Below, one piece after another: positions 59,494-64,000 of a stretch of DNA of 64,000 nt; the stretch's first letter is position 1; the number at the start of each line of letters is the position of its first letter. The stretch is from contig CAZFKX010000003.1 in NCBI GenBank assembly GCA_964519345.1, positions 1-64,000 on the forward strand. Reading direction: 5' to 3'. Position numbers and translations under genes: made by a program. This DNA is from Persephonella sp964519345. Its GTDB lineage: Bacteria; Aquificota; Aquificia; Aquificales; Hydrogenothermaceae. The notes beneath the pieces are model-generated. The model searched no databases. It saw only the letters and a program-made list of their open reading frames with translations, and had not been told where the DNA came from.

Positions 59494-60144
59494 TTATTTT
59501 CCTTTTAAAATTATTTTTTCTGCAGTTCTAACATATCCATTTATAACAAAATTAATAAGATTAATATTTGTTTTAATAATTTTTGCTCTGATAATATGGT
59601 AACCGTATTCCTCTTTTATATCCACAACATTAATATCAAATTTAACGTTTTCTTCTAAACTTTCAACAATGCATCTGTCGTTTTTTTCTAAATTACTGTG
59701 AAGTTTTGTAAGTATTTTTAATCCAGATCTGCTGACTTCAATAATACATGCATCTTCTGTAATTGGATTTTCATCTTTCTTTATCCTGTATTTTCCGAGA
59801 TCTTCACAGCAGAAACTAAATCTATGAAATCTTCTTTTTTCCCTGTATATTGATTTTCTGTCCAGACTCACAGTATATATTCCGTCTGAATTCTCTTTGA
59901 TATAACCTTTTATAACAAAAATAGATCCGTCTTTTTTTAAGTATATTTTCATTTCTTTTACAAAAGGTAAAATTTCGTTTATCTGGTAGGGATTAAGATT
60001 TTTTATAAGTACTGTGTCATTTTCTTCTTTTTCAGCCTCAAAACTGAAAAGAGCTTTAAACTGTACTCTTATATTCCTTTTTTCACAACTTCTCTTTATC
60101 TCAAACTCTCCAAGATACCTTTTTCCTGGAATAATTTCATACAT
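59494..60144 (-). CDS. PilZ-domain protein (possible c-di-GMP receptor), YcgR-like
   Basis: About 216 residues: an N-terminal beta domain (about 1-95, like the YcgR N-domain) and a C-terminal PilZ domain. The first c-di-GMP motif RxxxR is present as RRFHR. The second, normally (D/N)xSxxG, reads EVSRSG with Glu at the first position, which might weaken binding. Such proteins brake the motor at FliG/FliM, whose genes follow directly. ATG 60144 has AAGGTGG 6 nt upstream and overlaps the MCP stop by 8 nt. Confidence 0.78.
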   Translation of the reverse strand: MYEIIPGKRYLGEFEIKRSCEKRNIRVQFKALFSFEAEKEENDTVLIKNLNPYQINEILPFVKEMKIYLKKDGSIFVIKGYIKENSDGIYTVSLDRKSIYREKRRFHRFSFCCEDLGKYRIKKDENPITEDACIIEVSRSGLKILTKLHSNLEKNDRCIVESLEENVKFDINVVDIKEEYGYHIIRAKIIKTNINLINFVINGYVRTAEKIILKGK

Positions 60145-61933
60145 TCTTTCCACCTTGAAGATTTTTTTCAAGTTCAGTCAAATCGTCCATAAATTTGGTT
60201 ATAAGTTCTTTAGTGATTTTCAGATTTTTGTCTATATCTCTTCCTTCAATAACCATTTTTACAGCATGTTCTATCTGCTCAACAGTATTTAGTATGTTAT
60301 TGTATATTAAAGAGATCTGATCGTTTTCATCTGCTAAATCTTTAAGTTCTTTATTTATCCATTCATAAAACATACTTTCTGTAAATGGATAATACTTTTT
60401 TTCTTCAAACATTATAGGTATATGGGATATCCACTCTGATATTAGAAATCTACCCTTTTCTACTACAGCTATATTACCCAGATTGAATCTTGAGATCTCA
60501 TTTTCAACACTGTTAATAACATTTTTAGTGTTGTATATACTATTTTCAAGCTCCTTAAAAACTGTACTGAAATTTTCAACGCTTCTATTCATCTCTAAAA
60601 TATGATTTTTGACTGTATTTACAGCTTCTTCCTGTTCGCCTATTAGTGTTGATATTTCCTCAGATAAATCTGCAACTTCCCTTATCTGATTTTTTATTGT
60701 ATTAATACTTTCACTTGATTGAGACATTGATTTTCTAACCTTTAAAGCCTTATCGGATTTTTCTTCCAAAAGGTAGGCGAGTGATACCATAGATTTTGAT
60801 ATGCTTTTTATTATTCCTTCTATCTCCTCTGTTGACTGCATCGCTCTTATGGCAAGGGATCTAACTTCATCTGCAACAACAGCAAATCCTTTTCCGTGTT
60901 CTCCTGCTCTTGCTGCCTCAATAGCAGCGTTTAAGGCGAGTAGATCTATCTGATCGGCAATATATTTTATGCTTTCTACAACCTCCTGTATTTTAGCTGA
61001 TTGATCTTTTAGAATATTTATACTTTCGCGAAGTGATATAACATCGTCTGCAAGTTTTTGAACTTCTTCAATTGAGGAAACAATAGTATCTGAACCGGCA
61101 ACAGCTTTTTTTTCAACGTCTTTTACGGTAGTGTAAACATTTTTTACATGATTGCTTACGTTATCTATTGATACAGATAGGATCTCAAGAGACATCCCAA
61201 GATCAAGTGATTTTCTGTGTATTTTGTCATTTTTTTCTTTTGTTTCTATTAAATCAGTAATGAGAAATGAGGTGTCTTTAGATATATTGCCTGAGAGTTT
61301 CATAATGTCTGTGAAAGTATTTCTTATCCAGCTTATAAATCTGTCAAACTTTTCGCCTAATTTCCCAAGTTCATCTCTGCTGTTTATTGAAAGTTTCTGA
61401 TTCAGATCTCCGTTCTGTATTTTATCCATGATATGGATCATTCTGTTTATAGGACGAACTACTGCTCTGTAAGTTGTAAACGATCCTATTCCTATTACTA
61501 TTAAACTGAATAATGGTATTAATACGACTACTGTTGAGGCTGTTGATATTACTCTTTCTTTTTTTCTTTCTAAATCTAATATTTCCCGATTTAGCCTGTC
61601 TTCAACATTTTTAAGTATTATCGGGATCTTTTCTATGTCTTCATCCTTTTTAATTTTAGATATTCTGGATAGCACTATATTTTTAATCCTTGTACTATCT
61701 AAAGATTTAAGACTTTCATTTAACTGTTTTAAAAATTTTTCTTTATCAATATAAACCCCGTATTCGGCTATCTTTTTGAAAGTTTTTATACTGTTGTAAT
61801 ATTTTTTTGCTACATCAAGTTCGTTCTGTATTTTTCTATACTCACTTATTTTTTTGTGAACATACTCTGTCAGAAAAAATATTATTAAAACTTCAAGAAC
61901 AAGAGAGACTATAAGCTTTGATTTTATACTCAT
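60137..61933 (-). CDS. Methyl-accepting chemotaxis protein, membrane-bound, CZB-like tail
   Basis: 598 residues: membrane segment 1 (about 5-23), a periplasmic helical sensor of about 110 residues, membrane segment 2 (about 134-158), HAMP domain (AVVRPINRMIHIMDKIQNGD) and signalling domain with the hairpin tip LLALNAAIEAARAGEHGKGF. The C-terminal about 100 residues (EWISHIPIMFEEKKYYPFTE, WINKELKDLADENDQ) have the layout of a CZB domain but lack the Cys and the GKW motif, so zinc binding is doubtful. Lies between a soluble MCP and the PilZ gene. Ligand unknown. Confidence 0.92.
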   Translation of the reverse strand: MSIKSKLIVSLVLEVLIIFFLTEYVHKKISEYRKIQNELDVAKKYYNSIKTFKKIAEYGVYIDKEKFLKQLNESLKSLDSTRIKNIVLSRISKIKKDEDIEKIPIILKNVEDRLNREILDLERKKERVISTASTVVVLIPLFSLIVIGIGSFTTYRAVVRPINRMIHIMDKIQNGDLNQKLSINSRDELGKLGEKFDRFISWIRNTFTDIMKLSGNISKDTSFLITDLIETKEKNDKIHRKSLDLGMSLEILSVSIDNVSNHVKNVYTTVKDVEKKAVAGSDTIVSSIEEVQKLADDVISLRESINILKDQSAKIQEVVESIKYIADQIDLLALNAAIEAARAGEHGKGFAVVADEVRSLAIRAMQSTEEIEGIIKSISKSMVSLAYLLEEKSDKALKVRKSMSQSSESINTIKNQIREVADLSEEISTLIGEQEEAVNTVKNHILEMNRSVENFSTVFKELENSIYNTKNVINSVENEISRFNLGNIAVVEKGRFLISEWISHIPIMFEEKKYYPFTESMFYEWINKELKDLADENDQISLIYNNILNTVEQIEHAVKMVIEGRDIDKNLKITKELITKFMDDLTELEKNLQGGKNV

Positions 61934-61935
61934 TT

Positions 61936-63840
61936 TTAGATCTCGCCACTGTAACTGCTTTCTTTTGTTTTGGAAGAAATTATCCTGTAGATTTTTATGA
62001 GAAATCCAACAAGCTCTTTGGAAAGATTTATCATCTGACCTATTTTTAGATAAGCCTCGTCAATCTTGCCTTCATTGAAGAGCTTAACTGCTTCATTTCC
62101 GGCTGAATGGAGTTCTATATGAGCTTTTTCCATATTTCTGAAAAGTTCTAACGCTTCCTCGCCGTACTTTGCTATATCTTTAATACCTTCTGAATAGTAC
62201 CATTTTCCAAGTTCGCACTGGGTGTGATCAACAAAGTTAAATCCTCCTTTACCTTCAATTGCTCTGAAAACATTTTGCATAAACTTTCCGTGATCAATAA
62301 TTTTTGTCAATAGATCTACAGCATCTCCTTCTTTAAGTTTAGAGAGTAAATTCCATGCCTCTTCACCGTTATGGAATGTTCTCTCAGCAATCTCGTCAAT
62401 CTCTTCAGATATGGAGACAATCTCATTAACTACATCTAAAAATGCATTTGCATGTTCTGAAACCGTTTTTATAACCTGAGACTGTTCTTCTGTTGCAGCT
62501 GTCTGTCTTGCTATCATATCGGTTATTTTCTCTCCCTCTTCCTTAATTTTCTGGAATATAGATGTTATCTCTGTTGAGAACTCAACACCTTCTTTTACAA
62601 TATTTGTTGCTTTACTTACTTCTCTTTCTGTTTTTTCCATTTCATTCACAATACCTGATATGACGTTCCTTATCTCATTTGCACTTTTTGATGTTTTCTC
62701 TGCAAGCTTTCTTACTTCATCAGCAACAACAGCAAATCCTCTTCCAACTTCCCCTGCTCTGGCTGCCTCAATAGCAGCATTTAAAGCTAAAAGATTTGTC
62801 TGTTCTGTAATTTCAAGGATAACGTCAAGTATATGCTCTATACCGCTTATTCTCTTTTTAAGTTCCATTGTTGAATCTGACAGTTGATTCATAACCTGAA
62901 CTGACTGTTTTATGTTTGATACAGATTTTTCTATTGATTGAGAACCTTTTTCAACAAGGCTGTTTATACTTTCCTGTGTGTTTTGAACCTCCATTATTGA
63001 ACTTGCAAGATCTGAAACAGCCATGCTTATCTGTTCTACAGAATTAACCATATCTTCAAGCTCTTCTTTGAAAGTTTTTATCTTAGATCTAAGTTTAAAA
63101 GATCCTCCATTTGTCAATGACGTCTCAAAAATAACCGAAGCTATCTCAGGGGATGCTTCAAAAAACACTCTGTCTATATACCTGTCAGAGGTTACATCTC
63201 TCCATGATGAAGCGTAACCAACGATGTTTCCGTCAGAATCTGTTACAACAAATCTGTTTGATTCTATAACGAAATTTCCGATATTGATATCGGCATTTTT
63301 CTTAACCTCACCAGGCTTTAGATTTTTAAGAAGCTGTTTTATTCTTTCAGGATTTTTGTGGAATTTATGTATGGATATGCCAAGCGGATTATCCCAGTTT
63401 ATCTCATAACCAAATGTTTTATTTATCTCGTCCCCTAACTGCTTTAAGATCTCTCTTCCTTTCTTGTTTATGTATATAAGTTCGTTTCCTTCTTTACCCT
63501 CTTTAAAATCTGTTGACGCGATAAATATACCTTCTTCCTGAAGCTGGTCAAGTATCTTCCAACCTTCATGAGCTTTATCTTTTAACTGTTTAAGTTGTTG
63601 CTGTATATTTGTTATCTCCATTTCCATCTTTTTTGCAATATCATCTTTTTGCTTAATCTCTTCCTGTAGTTTTTCCACCTGGGTGCTTTTATTCTTTAGC
63701 TCTTCCTCAAGCTGGTTTACCTCGCTGTTTTTTAACTGAACAGCTTCCTCAAGCTGTGCTATATATTCGTTTTTCTTTTCAAGTTCTTCTTTTAACTGAT
63801 CAACGATCTTATAAACTTCTTTACAGCCAAATAGACCCAT
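61936..63840 (-). CDS. Soluble methyl-accepting chemotaxis protein with PAS and zinc-binding CZB domain
   Basis: 634 residues without membrane segment, hence cytoplasmic. A long N-terminal coiled coil (about 5-90) is followed by a PAS-type domain (about 95-215, ending in DSDGNIVGYASSWRDVT), the signalling hairpin LLALNAAIEAARAGEVGRGF and a canonical CZB domain near 510-590: IDHGKFM, VDHTQCELGKWYY and AHIELHSAG supply three His and one Cys. CZB domains sense zinc or hypochlorous acid in known receptors. AGGAGG precedes the ATG; a cheY-like gene lies upstream. Confidence 0.93.
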   Translation of the reverse strand: MGLFGCKEVYKIVDQLKEELEKKNEYIAQLEEAVQLKNSEVNQLEEELKNKSTQVEKLQEEIKQKDDIAKKMEMEITNIQQQLKQLKDKAHEGWKILDQLQEEGIFIASTDFKEGKEGNELIYINKKGREILKQLGDEINKTFGYEINWDNPLGISIHKFHKNPERIKQLLKNLKPGEVKKNADINIGNFVIESNRFVVTDSDGNIVGYASSWRDVTSDRYIDRVFFEASPEIASVIFETSLTNGGSFKLRSKIKTFKEELEDMVNSVEQISMAVSDLASSIMEVQNTQESINSLVEKGSQSIEKSVSNIKQSVQVMNQLSDSTMELKKRISGIEHILDVILEITEQTNLLALNAAIEAARAGEVGRGFAVVADEVRKLAEKTSKSANEIRNVISGIVNEMEKTEREVSKATNIVKEGVEFSTEITSIFQKIKEEGEKITDMIARQTAATEEQSQVIKTVSEHANAFLDVVNEIVSISEEIDEIAERTFHNGEEAWNLLSKLKEGDAVDLLTKIIDHGKFMQNVFRAIEGKGGFNFVDHTQCELGKWYYSEGIKDIAKYGEEALELFRNMEKAHIELHSAGNEAVKLFNEGKIDEAYLKIGQMINLSKELVGFLIKIYRIISSKTKESSYSGEI

Positions 63841-63871
63841 TCCTATAACCTCCTGATCTGTTTAACAGATG

Positions 63872-64000
63872 TTATTTTTTTAATGCTGAAAATATTTTTT
63901 CTATCTTTTCCTTTAAAACTTCTGCTGTAAAAGGTTTTACTATATAGTTGTTAACGCCTGCTTTAATTGCAAGTAATACGTTCTCTTTTTTAGCTTCTGC
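63872..64000 (-). CDS. CheY-like response regulator, C-terminal fragment cut by window edge
   Basis: The last 42 codons of a receiver-domain protein: KKENVLLAIKAGVNNYIVKP followed by FTAEVLKEKIEKIF and the stop at 63872-63874. The motif GVNNYIVKPF contains the conserved Lys-Pro of CheY-type receivers and the Tyr position two before it. The ending right after helix 5 indicates a stand-alone receiver like CheY. The rest lies beyond position 64000. It probably transmits signals from the neighbouring MCPs to FliM. Confidence 0.88.
   Translation of the reverse strand, partial: AEAKKENVLLAIKAGVNNYIVKPFTAEVLKEKIEKIFSALKK

Noticed and set aside
63856..63870. Palindrome ATCTGTTTAACAGAT between the cheY-like gene and the soluble MCP
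   Set aside because: A perfect 15-bp palindrome, but with a 1-nt centre it is a poor hairpin and has no U-tract; it is single and adjacent to a ribosome site. Likely chance, noted only.
1..64000. CRISPR arrays, insertion sequences and rRNA genes
   Set aside because: No regularly spaced repeats, transposase genes or rRNA segments were recognised on either strand.

Overview
The window is AT-rich, densely packed bacterial DNA with very short gaps and many 4-nt start/stop overlaps. The gene content is two different [NiFe] hydrogenases, HypF, a ferredoxin:thioredoxin reductase subunit and a long flagellar cluster with internal FlhF/FlhG/FliA. That combination points to a motile, hydrogen-oxidising thermophile of the phylum Aquificota, most likely Hydrogenothermaceae (Persephonella or Sulfurihydrogenibium type). 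The lineage is inferred from gene content and protein style, not from a database search.

Left part (1-16 kb). A small HTH protein and a class II Fic AMP-transferase have an operator-rich promoter between the Fic gene and a tRNA-Cys gene. Next comes a minus-strand division cluster (rsmH, ftsL, ftsI) with a hotdog thioesterase at its end. Upstream of it lie an oxygen-sensor-like MBL protein, an unknown protein and a PpiD/SurA-like chaperone. These follow a MacA/ATPase/TolC-type export operon that has no ABC permease and is headed by a Spy/CpxP-like protein. Divergent from that operon are ileS and an HU-family gene, which converge on gmhB and an unknown gene. A 53-aa membrane protein, below usual annotation cut-offs, sits at 15712-15873.

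Hydrogen region (16-33 kb). A group 3b-type cytoplasmic hydrogenase, hydBGDA, runs leftward. A membrane-bound group 1 uptake hydrogenase (small subunit, large subunit, cytochrome b) runs rightward from the same intergenic region, which holds Fur-like palindromes. The small subunit carries Asn at a position that is normally a Cys ligand of the proximal [4Fe-4S] cluster. After a strong terminator comes a six-gene MoxR/vWA/DUF58 (Bat-like) cluster, then hypF. hypF has its own promoter-proximal palindrome, built from the same half-site as the one before the uptake hydrogenase.

Flagellar region (33-64 kb). About 31 kb on the minus strand encodes the export gate (flhB, fliR, fliQ, fliP, fliO, flhA), the switch and C-ring (fliG, fliM, two fliN), the MS-ring and rod (fliF, fliE, flgB, flgC, flgF, flgG), the P and L rings (flgI, flgH, flgA, flgJ) and the hook (flgE, flgD, fliK). 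It also encodes the ATPase (fliI, fliH), fliL, the flhF/flhG/fliA regulators, a TPR protein of unknown role, a PilZ protein, two chemoreceptors and the end of a cheY-like gene cut by the window edge. No recognisable fliJ, flagellin, motAB or flgM is present in the window. No IS element, CRISPR array or rRNA gene was seen.
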